In this document: piece by piece, positions 33,656 to 41,617 of the stretch | Layout of the letters: the number at the start of each line of letters is the position of its first letter | Numbering within the stretch: position 1 is the first letter of the stretch | From: JAPUME01 sp027294185 | GTDB lineage: Bacteria; Acidobacteriota; Terriglobia; UBA7540; JAPUME01 | Reading direction: 5' to 3' | Assembly: GCA_963555835.3 (NCBI GenBank) | Contig: CAUVWZ020000002.1 | Coordinates: forward strand, 2,232,001 to 2,296,000 | Length of the DNA: 64,000 nt | The notes under the pieces: generated by a model | Seen by the model: the letters and a program-made list of their open reading frames with translations, nothing else | Told to the model about the DNA's origin: nothing | Database searches by the model: none | Program-made: the position numbers and the translations under genes

Positions 33656-35692
33656 ATGGCTGCGAATCTTCCTGATAAACCCTACGTAGGCGCCGAATCC
33701 TCGATGCGGGAGCTGACCCTCAAGGCCCTGCTGCTGGGTCTGGTCATGGCCGCAGTGCTCGGCGCAGCCAACGCCTACCTGGGACTCAAGGCCGGGATGA
33801 CCGTGGCCGCTACCTTTCCGGCAGCGGTTATCGCCATTGCCGCCTTTCGGCTCCCCTTTTTCCGAGGAACGGTTTTGGAGCAGAACATCGCTCGAACCAC
33901 GGCCTCCGTGGGAGAAGCCCTGGTAGCGGGAGCGATCTTCACCCTTCCCGCCTTTGTCATGGCGGAAGTCGACGGCAAACCACTCTGGGAAAGTTTTCAC
34001 TACTGGGAGTCGTCGCTCATCTTGCTGATCGGCGGCGGGCTGGGTGTGATGTTCATCATCCTGCTGCGACGGACGCTGGTCGTGGACGCGAAGCTCCCCT
34101 TTCCGGAAAGTATGGCCTGCGCGGAAGTCGTCAAGGCCGGACAGGAAGGCGAAACCGGCGCCAAGTATGTCTTTGGCGCCATGGGACTGGGCATGTTGCT
34201 TCAGATTCTGAAACACTCCGCCGGTTTCAGGATGTTCCGGGAAAGTGTGGAGGTGGTGATTCGATTTCCCCAGTCTGTGATTCGCCACTTCGCAAGTGAC
34301 CGCAGTCCCCTGGGAACCATCTCGCATTCCGGCGCTCTCGCCTTTTCCACTCCCGCCATCTCCCCCGCTCTCATCGCGGTAGGCTACATCGTCGGGCCCA
34401 GACTCTCATCGATTGTCTTCTCCGGAGGCGTGCTGGCCTGGCTGGTATTCATTCCTCTGGCGCTTTTTCTAAGCCCTCAGATCGCCGATCAGTTGTCCTA
34501 CCAGGGCCGTCCGGCGGCGGAAGGCGACATCGTATTTTCGATCTGGTACAACCAGATCCGTCCCATCGCGGTGGGGGCCATGCTGGTGGGAGCGGTGAAC
34601 ACGCTCTGGGGACTGCGCGGCTCTATCCGGTCGGCTGTCCAGGGCGCCTTCCACAAAGGCAGCGAATTAGCCACGACCAACCGGCTGGAAAAAGATCTGA
34701 ACCTGAAAATGATCGCTCTCGTCACTGTGGGTCTCACCATCCCCATGACCCTTCTCTACTACCGATTCAGCGGCAGCGTTGGAGCCGCTGCGGTGGCTGC
34801 CGTGGTGATGATGGTAATGGGGTTTCTGCTTTCCGCTGTGGGAGGATACCTGGTGGGATTGATCGGTTCGTCAAACCAACCGGTCTCGGGCCTGACCATC
34901 ACAACATTGGTAATCGCCGCCTTGCTGATGGTGTCCATGGGAGTCACGGGTGCGCCCGGTGTGATCGCCGTTCTTGGAGTGGCCGCGGTCGTGTGCTGTT
35001 CCTGTGCGGTGGCGGGAGACATGATTCAGGACTTGAAAGTGGGTCATCTTTTGGGGGGAACTCCCTGGAAGATGGAAGTGGCAGAAGTCATATCCACTCT
35101 GGTGATTTCTTTCGTGCTGGTGGTTCCGATCATGCTTCTGCACAAGGCGAACCTTGCCAGCGGAGGCATCGGAATCGGGGATAAGGAACTTCCCGCGCCT
35201 CAAGCGGGATTGATGGCGCAACTGGCCCAGGGAATCGTCGGCGGAGAGATGCCCTGGGGCCTGATTTTTTTCGGTATGTTCTTCTCCGTGGCCCTGATAT
35301 TGATTCAATCCCCCTCGCCCATGCTGATCGCCGTTGGGATGTACCTGCCTTTTGAGACGACTGCGGCGATTTTCGTCGGAGGAGTTATCAAGTCTATCGT
35401 TAATCTCCTGGCTCGAAGGAGGAGTTCGGAGGGCGCAGGAAAGGAACAGGCGGAGAACACCGGAACTCTGCTGGCCTCGGGGCTTATTGCGGGCGAAGCA
35501 CTGACGGGAGTTTTTTTGGCTGGCATGGTATTGACCATGAAGCAGGATCCAAAGTCCCTGACCGGACTTCTTTTCGGTGTAAGGGAATTCGATTTCGTGA
35601 GTCAACCACTGGGGGGATGGCTTTCCCTGATAGCCCTGGGAGTCATTGCCTGGGTTCTGATCGGAATTCCCTTGCGCAGGGCGAAGGCCTGA
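33656..35692 (+). CDS. OPT family oligopeptide/metal-chelate transporter
   Basis: 678 residues with about 14-16 hydrophobic helices. It begins with the family segment LKALLLGLVMAAVLGAANAYLGLKAGMTVAATFPAAV (residues about 24-60). Later it has FPESMACAEVVKAGQEGE and the helix stretch VVCCSCAVAGDMIQDLKVGHLLGGTPWKM, a recurrent OPT motif around residues 443-471. Bacterial OPT proteins of this length import oligopeptides or metal complexes; the substrate cannot be read from the sequence. Confidence 0.9.
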   Translation: MAANLPDKPYVGAESSMRELTLKALLLGLVMAAVLGAANAYLGLKAGMTVAATFPAAVIAIAAFRLPFFRGTVLEQNIARTTASVGEALVAGAIFTLPAFVMAEVDGKPLWESFHYWESSLILLIGGGLGVMFIILLRRTLVVDAKLPFPESMACAEVVKAGQEGETGAKYVFGAMGLGMLLQILKHSAGFRMFRESVEVVIRFPQSVIRHFASDRSPLGTISHSGALAFSTPAISPALIAVGYIVGPRLSSIVFSGGVLAWLVFIPLALFLSPQIADQLSYQGRPAAEGDIVFSIWYNQIRPIAVGAMLVGAVNTLWGLRGSIRSAVQGAFHKGSELATTNRLEKDLNLKMIALVTVGLTIPMTLLYYRFSGSVGAAAVAAVVMMVMGFLLSAVGGYLVGLIGSSNQPVSGLTITTLVIAALLMVSMGVTGAPGVIAVLGVAAVVCCSCAVAGDMIQDLKVGHLLGGTPWKMEVAEVISTLVISFVLVVPIMLLHKANLASGGIGIGDKELPAPQAGLMAQLAQGIVGGEMPWGLIFFGMFFSVALILIQSPSPMLIAVGMYLPFETTAAIFVGGVIKSIVNLLARRRSSEGAGKEQAENTGTLLASGLIAGEALTGVFLAGMVLTMKQDPKSLTGLLFGVREFDFVSQPLGGWLSLIALGVIAWVLIGIPLRRAKA

Positions 35693-35750
35693 GGTTTTCT
35701 TCAGATCGATTTTCTGAATAGAGACTCCGGGCGGGAAACGGGAAAAGCCC

Positions 35751-35787
35751 GAAAAAACTAGAGGGGATGCACAGTGTGCATCCCCTC
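35751..35787 (-). terminator. Intrinsic terminator of the lysine-rich small gene
   Basis: On the minus strand a near-perfect stem formed by GAGGGGATGCAC and its complement (35761-35787, a 27-base palindrome) is followed by TAGTTTTTTC. A strong stem plus T6 is a textbook Rho-independent terminator. The T-tract is on the minus strand only, so it serves the gene at 35823-35888, not the OPT gene. Confidence 0.88.
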
Positions 35788-35822
35788 AATGTTTTCCGAT
35801 TTAATAAACTCGGATGAAGAAG

Positions 35823-35888
35823 TTACTTTCTTTTCTTCGTCTTTTTCTTCTTCGTGGTCTTCTTGGCTGCGCGTTTCTTTGTTGCCAT
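35823..35888 (-). CDS. 21-residue lysine-rich basic peptide
   Basis: ATG at 35888 to TAA at 35823-35825, 21 codons plus stop. Counted from the translation, 11 residues are Lys and 2 Arg; the rest are Ala, Thr and the initiator Met. It begins MATKKRAAKK and is built from Lys runs spaced by Thr and Ala, like the tails of histone H1-like or HU-extension proteins. The unit is complete: AGGAG six bases before the ATG, a promoter at 35955-35985, a leader hairpin at 35912-35931 and a strong terminator at 35751-35787. That makes chance unlikely despite the short length. Binding to nucleic acid is the natural inference; I know of no named family. Confidence 0.72.
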   Translation of the reverse strand: MATKKRAAKKTTKKKKTKKRK

Positions 35889-35911
35889 TTAATTCTCCTC
35901 TCAAGAATTCA

Positions 35912-35931
35912 CAAAAGCAGCGGTGCTTTTG
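35912..35931 (-). promoter_or_regulatory. Hairpin in the 5' leader of the lysine-rich gene
   Basis: CAAAAGCA (35912-35919) and TGCTTTTG (35924-35931) are perfect complements with a 4-base loop, about 24 bases upstream of the ATG. It may stabilise the leader or regulate translation. Confidence 0.55.
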
Positions 35932-35954
35932 CACGCCGTACCACTGCAAAGCGA

Positions 35955-35985
35955 ATTGTACAGTGACTATGCCAAACTTTGTCAA
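35955..35985 (-). promoter_or_regulatory. Sigma-70-type promoter of the lysine-rich gene
   Basis: On the minus strand a perfect -35 TTGACA (35980-35985) and a -10 TACAAT (35955-35960) are separated by 19 bases, two longer than ideal. The region is AT-rich compared with its surroundings. The leader would be about 60 bases. Confidence 0.6.
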
Positions 35986-36058
35986 GAAAAAAATACAAAG
36001 TAAGAATGTTTTTTTGCTTTTAGTTTTTGATTCTTCGTCGCCGGAGATCCAAAGCGGG

Positions 36059-37087
36059 CTAACGTTCCGTAGCGGGAGAGAAGTAACTGTTTCGCGCAAG
36101 CAATTTTGTTTGCGGACGATCGACCTGAACCCGGATAGAGTGCAATTCTCCGTCAGAAGCCGCCGGTGAAAATCCCAGAACGTATTGGCCGCGAACCTGG
36201 TCTGTGATCCGCGCATAAAGCGGGTCGAGCGTGCGCAGGCGGGTCGCGGTGAAGATGTCCCCTCCCGTCTCCCGCGCATAGCGCGACAACACATCAAAAC
36301 GTTTCCACACCCACCGCTTGTTGAAATGGATCGCATATACGGAAACGTCGGCCCGAACCAGCGCGTTCAAGGCATCTTCGTAATTCAGCCGATTGTCCGT
36401 GGCGTTCTTTCCGTCGGAAAGTATCAACACCATGCGACGCCGGCTCTGCGAACGGGATCGGAGCTCGCGCGCCGCGGCGAACATGGCATCGTGAATCCGC
36501 CTGCCGGGCGTCTTTCCCGGAAACCTGATTCCCCGGGTAGGATCGATCGGCTGGCCGCCGATGGTTGAAACACCCGCCAGCGGCGGCCCCATGATGCCGG
36601 GGCGCTTTCCCTTAGGGAACTTCTCTAGCGTCGCTCGAAACAGAATCTCCGCGTCCTGGGTAAACGGCTGCACGCGGCGGACGGTACGGTCAAACATGTA
36701 AAGAGCTCGTTCGTCATCGGGTTCGAACGAGTTGCTGAGAGAGGCCAGCGTCCTTTCGACCATCTGCATATACTTTTGAGGCAGCTCGCCGTCGAGAAGG
36801 ATTACGGCTGAAAGAGGCCTGATCTCGGTGGAAAAGAAACGAATCTCCCGCTCTTTCCCATCCTCGAAAATCTGAAAGTTATCTTGCGTGAGGTTATCCA
36901 CCAGATTCCCGGCCCGGTCCTTGGCCGTAACCGGCACGATGACCAGCCCCACCTGCTCACGCAAGACAAAGGGTTCCTCGGAAATCTCCTGGGGCGTCTC
37001 CTGGGCGCGAAACCCATCCCGGACGGACACAAGGAACAGGCCCACCAGAAGAAACCCACCTATCGTGATTCGTATCATTCCCTTCAT
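36059..37087 (-). CDS. VWFA-domain exported protein of the acidobacterial type
   Basis: About 342 residues from the ATG at 37087. A signal peptide (ITIGGFLLVGLFLVS) is followed by a short beta domain (VVPVTAKDRAGNLVDNLTQDNFQIFEDGKERE covers about residues 50-80) and a von Willebrand A domain with SAVILLDGELPQKY, where the MIDAS-like DxSxS is poorly kept, then RRRMVLILSDGKNATDN. It matches the VWFA-related family that is greatly expanded in Acidobacteria. Function unknown. The open frame extends to 37201, but the signal peptide favours the later start. Confidence 0.85.
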   Translation of the reverse strand: MKGMIRITIGGFLLVGLFLVSVRDGFRAQETPQEISEEPFVLREQVGLVIVPVTAKDRAGNLVDNLTQDNFQIFEDGKEREIRFFSTEIRPLSAVILLDGELPQKYMQMVERTLASLSNSFEPDDERALYMFDRTVRRVQPFTQDAEILFRATLEKFPKGKRPGIMGPPLAGVSTIGGQPIDPTRGIRFPGKTPGRRIHDAMFAAARELRSRSQSRRRMVLILSDGKNATDNRLNYEDALNALVRADVSVYAIHFNKRWVWKRFDVLSRYARETGGDIFTATRLRTLDPLYARITDQVRGQYVLGFSPAASDGELHSIRVQVDRPQTKLLARNSYFSPATER

Positions 37088-37337
37088 TCCGTTTGGATTA
37101 TACCCTCCGCAATCAATGAGATGCAAAAGCATGGCATCGTGTTGCACAGGCATCCCCATCGCAACCGGACGAGCCGTCGGGGACTGCGGGCAAAACCACA
37201 CGTTCTGCTTTTACCCTTGCGCCGGATGGGCTAGTATTATAACCACCGCGACGGGACAAGAATCCGGGATGAAGAACTCGAAATACTTTATCAAGGCGAT
37301 GGTTTCTTGAGTCGCCGGGCTGGTTTCGTTCATCGTA

Positions 37338-37387
37338 TATAGTTAGGCACCCAGCATGTATAGTTAGGCCCCAAACATGGTTTGGGG
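37338..37387 (+). promoter_or_regulatory. Twin 11-bp boxes and hairpin upstream of arsM
   Basis: TATAGTTAGGC occurs twice (37338-37348 and 37359-37369), 21 bases apart start to start, or two helical turns. The second copy abuts a perfect hairpin, CCCCAAAC/GTTTGGGG with loop ATG (37369-37387). AGGAGG follows, then the GTG of arsM. This looks like an operator or leader element. The rest of the 321-base region 37088-37408 shows nothing else clear. Confidence 0.5.
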
Positions 37388-37408
37388 TGCAGTTAAAGGA
37401 GGAACCCT

Positions 37409-38599
37409 GTGGGCACTGGAACTGACGCAAAATTACAGGCGGCCCAGGTGGGCGTCGAGGCTGCCGTACGGGCACGCTATGAAAGGGCAGCCCGGGAAAC
37501 CGAAGACCTGCTTTGCAGTCCCGTCGAATACGAAGAGGAATACCTGATAGCCATCCCAAAGGAGATCCTCGAGCGGGACTACGGCTGCGGAGATCCGTCG
37601 CGATTCGCGCGACCCGGCGATACGGTGCTCGACCTGGGCAGCGGTGGCGGAAAAATCTGCTACATCCTGTCGCAAAAAGTCGGCGCGACGGGCCGGGTGA
37701 TCGGCGTCGATTCGAACGATGAGATGCTGGGGCTGGCACGACGCCACCGTGGCAACGTCGCTAAAAAGATCGGGTACTCCAATGTGGAGTTCCGCAAAGC
37801 TCGCATTCAGGACTTGAAGCTTGACTACGAGCTCCTGGACGAGCACCTGAGCCGGCATCCCGTCGAGAACTCGCGCGATCTGTTGAAGGTAGAAGCCCTG
37901 GCCGATGAGCTGCGAACAACGAGCCCGTTGATTCCTGACAATTCCGTCGACCTGGTCGTCTCGAACTGTGTGCTCAACCTGGTCCGTGACGAAGACAAGC
38001 ACCAGTTGATCCATGAAATGTACCGAGTCCTGCGCAAGGGCGGCCGCATCGCCATCTCGGATATCGTCAGCGACGAAGATATTCCCGACCACATGAAGCG
38101 GGACCCCGAGCTTTGGAGCGGCTGCGTTTCCGGCGCCTTTCGCGAAGACCTGTTTCTCAAAACGCTCGAAGAGGCAAAATTCTATGGCATCACTCTGGAA
38201 CGCTGGGAATCGAAACCGTACCGCACCGTGGAGGGCATCGAATTTCGCTCCGTAACCCTTCAGGCCGTCAAGGGAAAGGAAGGCCCCTGCATCGAGCGAA
38301 ACCAGGCGGTGATCTACAAGGGACCGTGGAAGAAGGTTTCGGACGATGACGGGCACCTCCTGGAACGGGGAAGGCGCATGGCGGTCTGCGAGAAGACCTT
38401 CGGGATTTATTCCAAAGCGCCTTACCGCGATGATTTCATTTTCCTCGAACCTTTTGAGCCGACCCCCGAAGAGGAAGCAAAACCGTTCGACTGCCGGCGA
38501 GTGGCCTTCCGCCACCCGCGCGAAACCAAGGGACAGGAATACGACGTGACCGAAAGTTCCGGCGAGGCCTGCTGCGCGCCGGGCGAATCGTGCGGTTGA
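37409..38599 (+). CDS. arsM: ArsM-type arsenite S-adenosylmethionine methyltransferase
   Basis: 396 residues from a GTG at 37409 preceded by AGGAGG. Methyltransferase motif I is DTVLDLGSGGGKICYILSQ, followed by GRVIGVDSNDEMLGLA and VSNCVLNLVRDEDKHQLIHEMYRVLRKGGRIAISDI (about residues 184-218). Cysteines lie at about 36, 60 (YGCGDPSRF), 187 (SNCVLNL) and 239 (GCVSGAF), the pattern of the four arsenic-binding Cys of ArsM. The long C-terminal extension ends in a Cys-rich tail (CCAPGESCG). The arsS-like gene follows, so it probably supplies methylated arsenic for arsenosugar synthesis. Confidence 0.88.
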   Translation: MGTGTDAKLQAAQVGVEAAVRARYERAARETEDLLCSPVEYEEEYLIAIPKEILERDYGCGDPSRFARPGDTVLDLGSGGGKICYILSQKVGATGRVIGVDSNDEMLGLARRHRGNVAKKIGYSNVEFRKARIQDLKLDYELLDEHLSRHPVENSRDLLKVEALADELRTTSPLIPDNSVDLVVSNCVLNLVRDEDKHQLIHEMYRVLRKGGRIAISDIVSDEDIPDHMKRDPELWSGCVSGAFREDLFLKTLEEAKFYGITLERWESKPYRTVEGIEFRSVTLQAVKGKEGPCIERNQAVIYKGPWKKVSDDDGHLLERGRRMAVCEKTFGIYSKAPYRDDFIFLEPFEPTPEEEAKPFDCRRVAFRHPRETKGQEYDVTESSGEACCAPGESCG

Positions 38600-38645
38600 G
38601 CCTCCCCTGGCGCGGGGGATAGCGTCCGCAATCAGCGATGATCGA

Positions 38646-39608
38646 ATGATTGAATTCAAAGACAAACTTCACCAGGTGGGCCACGCCCCGCTGCGAGCCG
38701 TCGCTCTCGATACTTTGCAGATTAATGTAGGGAAGTTCTGCAACCAGACCTGCCGCCACTGCCACGTCGACGCGGGTCCCACCCGCACGGAAGTAATGAC
38801 GCGGGAGACGGCGGAATTGGTCGTCGGCGTCCTGAGGCGTCATCCGATACCGAAGGTCGATATTACCGGCGGCGCGCCCGAGCTCAACCCGAACTTCGAG
38901 TACCTGGTCCGCGAGGCTCGCTCGCTCGACCGCCCTGTTCATGTGATGGACCGCTCGAACCTGACCGTCTTCTACGAAAAGGGGAAAGGGCACCTTCCTG
39001 AATTCTTGGCCGAGCATCAGGTGGAAGTGATCGCCTCTCTCCCCTGTTACACGGAAGCCAACGTCGATGCGCAACGGGGCCTGGGAGTTTTCAACAAAAG
39101 CATCGAAGCCTTGCGATGGCTGAATCGCCTCGGCTACGGGCGTCCGGACAGCGGATTGATTCTGAATCTGGTCTACAACCCGCTGGGCGCTTCCCTGCCT
39201 CCTCCTCAGGAAACTCTGGAGAAGGATTACCGCCACCAGCTTCGCAAAGGGTTCGGCATTGAGTTCAACCGGCTCTACACCATTACCAACATGCCGATCA
39301 GCCGTTTTCTCAATGACCTCAACCGCCAGGGCACCTACGAGCGATACATGGAGCTGCTGTTTGAAAAGTTCAACCCTTCCACGGTGGACGGCGTCATGTG
39401 CCGGTCCTTGATCAGCGTCGGTTGGGACGGGAAGCTCTACGACTGCGACTTCAACCAGATGCTTGAGCTGCCGGTCAATCACGGCCTGCCCCGCCACATC
39501 CGCGATTTCGATTACTTCTTGCTCGGGCGTCGCGAAATCCTGACCGGCAACCACTGCTTTGGCTGCACGGCCGGCAGCGGTTCGAGTTGCAGCGGCGCCT
39601 TGAATTGA
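38646..39608 (+). CDS. arsS: ArsS-type radical SAM protein of arsenosugar biosynthesis
   Basis: 320 residues. The radical SAM cluster motif is CNQTCRHCHVDAGP (Cys about 32, 36, 39), then DITGGAPELNPNFEYLV. The C-terminal part carries CRSLISVGWDGKLYDCDFNQML and ends GNHCFGCTAGSGSSCSGAL, which is characteristic of ArsS with its DUF3641 region. ArsS is known to add a 5'-deoxyadenosyl group to methylated arsenic. It lies 46 bases after arsM on the same strand, the classical arsM-arsS pair. Confidence 0.88.
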   Translation: MIEFKDKLHQVGHAPLRAVALDTLQINVGKFCNQTCRHCHVDAGPTRTEVMTRETAELVVGVLRRHPIPKVDITGGAPELNPNFEYLVREARSLDRPVHVMDRSNLTVFYEKGKGHLPEFLAEHQVEVIASLPCYTEANVDAQRGLGVFNKSIEALRWLNRLGYGRPDSGLILNLVYNPLGASLPPPQETLEKDYRHQLRKGFGIEFNRLYTITNMPISRFLNDLNRQGTYERYMELLFEKFNPSTVDGVMCRSLISVGWDGKLYDCDFNQMLELPVNHGLPRHIRDFDYFLLGRREILTGNHCFGCTAGSGSSCSGALN

Positions 39609-39737
39609 GCCGTCTTCTCGCGGGCCGGCCTCTTGCGACCTGCTCCCCTCCTCCCTGGAATCCCAGGAACTTCAAGAAGGGTTGAAACTTGAGAGTTCAT
39701 TTCTCCGCGTAAGCATGGAGCCAACCGGCTGGAGACT

Positions 39738-40835
39738 ATGGAAATCGCAGCGATAATTCTGGTTCTGCTGCTGGCGTTCGCAAACGGCGCCAATGACGTT
39801 TCCAAATCGGCGGCAACCCTTGTCGGTGGGCAACTGACACATTACTCCCAGGCCCTGCGCTGGGGTTCCCTGTGGACCACCGTGGGCGCTCTGCTCGGAG
39901 GTGTCTTCGCCTCCGGCCTCGCTGCGCGGTTTGCCAACGCTCTCGGGCCCGAAGGCCACGAGCAAGCCGCCATCCCGATCGCGGTTCTCATCGGAGCAAT
40001 GCTCTGGGTGGGATTCTCATCCCGCCTGGGGCTTCCCGTTTCCACGACCCACGCCATCACAGGGGCGATTCTGGGGGTAGGGTGGGTCGCCCAGGGTTTA
40101 AGCCCGTGGGCGCGGCATGACGTGCTGGCGGGTTTCTTTATCCCCCTTCTGGCGAGTCCCTTTATGGCGCTGGCGCTTCTCCGGCTCCTCTCTCCGCTGC
40201 TCAGAAAACTACAGTCCCATCTTGACCAACGCTGTGTTTGTGTCGTTCCCTCGGAACCTTCCCCGGCAAGTCCTGCCGGAGGGACCGCAATGGCCGCTTC
40301 AGCCACCTCGTTGGTCCTGGACCGGAAAGAGAACTGCAAAGGTCTTTCCCTCTGGTCGTGGAATCTCTCGCTCGACTCGGCCCACTGGGCATCGAGCGCT
40401 CTGTTGAGCCTTTGCCGGGGCATGAACGACGCTCCAAAAATCTGGGCTCTCTGTTTCCCCCTGTTGGCTCTGGGAGGTATGCAAGGGACCAACTATTTTC
40501 TGCTGGTTGCGCTGGTGGCCGGTGCGATGGGAGCGGGAAGCCTGCTCGCAGGCCGAAAGGTGAGCGTGGTGCTGGCCGAACGGGTGACGCGCATGAACCC
40601 TGCCCAGTCGCTCGGGGCCAATCTGACCGCCGCGCTTCTGGTAGGCGCCGCAACGGCATTCGCCCTGCCGGTTTCGACCACTCACGTCAGTTCCGGCGCC
40701 ATCATCGGAGTGGGCTTGGAAGGCCCGAAGAAAAACCTCCGCTGGCGGGTGGTGGGGGAGATGGTTTCCGCCTGGGTCGTGACCCTTCCCCTCACTGCCG
40801 CTGTGGCAGCCGGCTTCTATCTCCTGCTCCGATAA
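39738..40835 (+). CDS. PiT-family inorganic phosphate transporter
   Basis: 365 residues with about ten hydrophobic helices in two homologous halves. The duplicated PiT signatures are NGANDVSKSAATLVGG near the N-terminus and RGMNDAPKIWALC in the second half, each followed by a GLPVSTTHAITG- or ALPVSTTHVSSG-type motif. PiT carriers move phosphate and can admit arsenate, which makes the position 130 bases after arsS meaningful. The central loop is short and hydrophilic. Confidence 0.92.
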   Translation: MEIAAIILVLLLAFANGANDVSKSAATLVGGQLTHYSQALRWGSLWTTVGALLGGVFASGLAARFANALGPEGHEQAAIPIAVLIGAMLWVGFSSRLGLPVSTTHAITGAILGVGWVAQGLSPWARHDVLAGFFIPLLASPFMALALLRLLSPLLRKLQSHLDQRCVCVVPSEPSPASPAGGTAMAASATSLVLDRKENCKGLSLWSWNLSLDSAHWASSALLSLCRGMNDAPKIWALCFPLLALGGMQGTNYFLLVALVAGAMGAGSLLAGRKVSVVLAERVTRMNPAQSLGANLTAALLVGAATAFALPVSTTHVSSGAIIGVGLEGPKKNLRWRVVGEMVSAWVVTLPLTAAVAAGFYLLLR

Positions 40836-40939
40836 AGGCCCCTGGACCAAAGGCTTCTCCCCCCCGCATTGACTCCCTCTTTCGGGCCAAGTAACATAAA
40901 ACTCAGCAATCGGCAGGCTTGGTTTTGCGCAGGAGAAGA

Positions 40940-41617
40940 ATGATTTTAAGCAGAGTATTCCTTCGTATCGCGGCCCCTCTGGGGTTCGCGCTTTTCCTGT
41001 CCGTGCCGGGGTGGGCGGAGGAATACCGCCAGACCTCCACCTTTCTGGTGGACCTGTTTCCCAGAGGTCATGTGGAAATCGAGGCCCGCGTGGGAGACAT
41101 TCGTATCGAAGCCTGGGAAAAAAGCTTCGTCGAGGTCGAGGCCCAAAAAGTAGTACGGGCGGGCTCACAGGAGAAAGCGGAAAAACGCTTCACCCGGGTC
41201 AAAGTGCACGTGAACTCGGACGATGAGACGGTTCGCATCCACACTCAATATCCCGGTCGAAGACCCTGGCGGCCGCTCCGAGGCGATTCCAAGCTCTCGG
41301 TGGATTTCCACATCAAAATGCCTTCCCAGGCCAGTCTCCATCTGAACTCGGTGGACGGGGACGTCATCATCGAGGGGATCAGCGGCCACCAGCAGATCAA
41401 AGTTACCTACGGAAGCGTCGAGGTCACCGTCCCCTCTCGAGCCGGCCTTCGCAAGCTCCACGCCAGCACCTACATCGGATTCGTGCTGAACAATTTAAGC
41501 GGCGAATCCGGTACGGGAATCCTTCGCCGGACCAGCTTCTGGAATCCAAGCGGCAGTCAGGACGTCCACATCCGGGTGCGGCTCGGTGGTGTGATGGTCC
41601 ACTCGGCAGTATGGTAA
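40940..41617 (+). CDS. Exported DUF4097-like beta-helix protein
   Basis: 225 residues from the ATG at 40940 with AGGAGAAG just before it. A signal peptide (IAAPLGFALFLSVPGWA) is followed by short repeated beta-strands: VEIEARVGDIRIEAWEK, LHLNSVDGDVIIEGISGHQQIKVTYGSVEV (about 135-165). These are typical of DUF4097/adhesin-like beta-helix proteins. The last 7 bases overlap the next gene. Function unknown. Confidence 0.72.
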   Translation: MILSRVFLRIAAPLGFALFLSVPGWAEEYRQTSTFLVDLFPRGHVEIEARVGDIRIEAWEKSFVEVEAQKVVRAGSQEKAEKRFTRVKVHVNSDDETVRIHTQYPGRRPWRPLRGDSKLSVDFHIKMPSQASLHLNSVDGDVIIEGISGHQQIKVTYGSVEVTVPSRAGLRKLHASTYIGFVLNNLSGESGTGILRRTSFWNPSGSQDVHIRVRLGGVMVHSAVW

